This document shows positions 63,779 through 64,000 of a DNA stretch of 64,000 bases, piece after piece; position 1 is the first letter of the stretch; each line of letters starts with the position of its first letter. Origin of the DNA: Dunaliella salina (Eukaryota; Chlorophyta; Chlorophyceae; Chlamydomonadales; Dunaliellaceae); NCBI GenBank assembly GCA_002284615.2, contig MU070117.1, positions 69,583 through 133,582 on the forward strand, in the 5' to 3' direction. Under the pieces are notes generated by a model. It searched no databases, was not told the DNA's origin, and saw only the letters and a list, made by a program, of their open reading frames with translations. A program made the position numbers and the translations under genes.

Positions 63779-64000
63779 TTACTGTTCTTCATCACCACCT
63801 TCATCATCTTCACTATCACTCTCGCGAAGCCCCACATCCAACCTAGCTGCATCAGGTCCTTCTATTTCTCTCACTGCGTCCCACTGGAACTTGATCTCGT
63901 TAAGCCGTTCATAACAGTCATCATTGACGGGGACGAGAGAAAGCAAAAACCCTGGTTTTGCCCTTGTAAGTGCAAGGATGATGTCACATGGGGCGTGCTC
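63779..64000 (-). CDS. C-terminus of an unidentified gene, cut by the window edge
   Basis: The minus-strand frame is open from the window end for 73 codons to a TAA at 63781-63779. It encodes LALTRAKPGFLLSLVPVNDD and KFQWDAVREIEG and ends in a strongly acidic tail (RESDSEDDEGGDEEQ). Codon use and GC are host-like. Acidic tails are common in nuclear and translation proteins. No family can be assigned from this part. Confidence 0.55.
   Translation of the reverse strand, partial: EHAPCDIILALTRAKPGFLLSLVPVNDDCYERLNEIKFQWDAVREIEGPDAARLDVGLRESDSEDDEGGDEEQ

Noticed and set aside
1..64000. Alternative genetic code to explain in-frame stops
   Set aside because: TAA, TGA and TAG all occur as interrupting codons, and intact genes end at ordinary stops. 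Decay explains the pattern better.

Overview
This window reads as nuclear DNA of a eukaryotic alga, most likely a green alga, into which giant-virus (NCLDV)-type genes have been inserted and then decayed. Host-like stretches have moderate GC, GT-AG introns (the glutamine-rich gene at 19495-21198; two F-box genes at 29736 and 38972 with an 8-nt coding first exon), a Ty3/gypsy retroelement and several LINE relics. Between them lie AT-rich, intronless genes of viral type: a fragment of a virus-type mRNA cap (guanine-N7) methyltransferase, four members of a CPRC zinc-finger family, a glycine-rich protein, two genes sharing a TCLNEND motif, a C5 DNA methyltransferase next to an SF2 helicase, a glycosyltransferase, an IS607 transposon, a Fanzor locus and fragments of an IS630/Tc1-type transposase. 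No taxon is proven by the sequence alone.

Layout. 0-3 kb: Fanzor relic, F-box/ankyrin gene, transposase fragment. 3.7-8.7 kb: Fanzor locus with an upstream small ORF, a zinc-finger pseudogene, and a 337-bp mini-element that keeps only Fanzor-like terminal sequence. 8.7-23 kb: mostly non-coding or host-like, with an IS607 right-end remnant (11.0-11.4), a 597-bp inverted-repeat element (14.3-14.9), a JmjC gene (15.8-17.1) and a three-exon Gln-rich gene (19.5-21.2). 23.2-24.2 kb: glycine-rich viral-type gene. 26-29.4 kb: LINE. 29.7-39.9 kb: two paralogous F-box genes around a decayed Ty3/gypsy element that carries an adenine-methyltransferase-like domain. 40-49 kb: cap methyltransferase relic, zinc-finger/GIY-YIG gene, RING-like relic, a second and truncated IS607 TnpB, a 1.6-kb minisatellite and a third zinc-finger gene. 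49.6-51.7 kb: LINE debris and a split Fanzor-type terminal copy. 51.7-58 kb: C5 methyltransferase between two copies of helicase sequence, a six-unit tandem array, and an intact zinc-finger gene. 58-63.3 kb: IS607 element with both genes open, a virion-type gene with a crystallin-like tail, a glycosyltransferase. The right edge holds the acidic C-terminus of another gene.

The signals most worth following are: (1) 23-24-nt GC-rich micro-elements, bounded by GAC or GAT, which have inserted in frame into two TnpB genes and into a MITE copy; (2) four TnpB/Fanzor loci plus several copies of only their 3' ends, with conserved RNA-like hairpins that could be guide RNAs; (3) the methyltransferase-like domain in the Ty3/gypsy element; (4) the methyltransferase/helicase pair with its flanking duplication. 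Many viral-type genes carry one or two in-frame stops or small frameshifts, as expected for an ageing endogenous viral insertion. Sequencing or assembly error cannot be excluded at homopolymers, and there are single N bases at 14521 and 37984.
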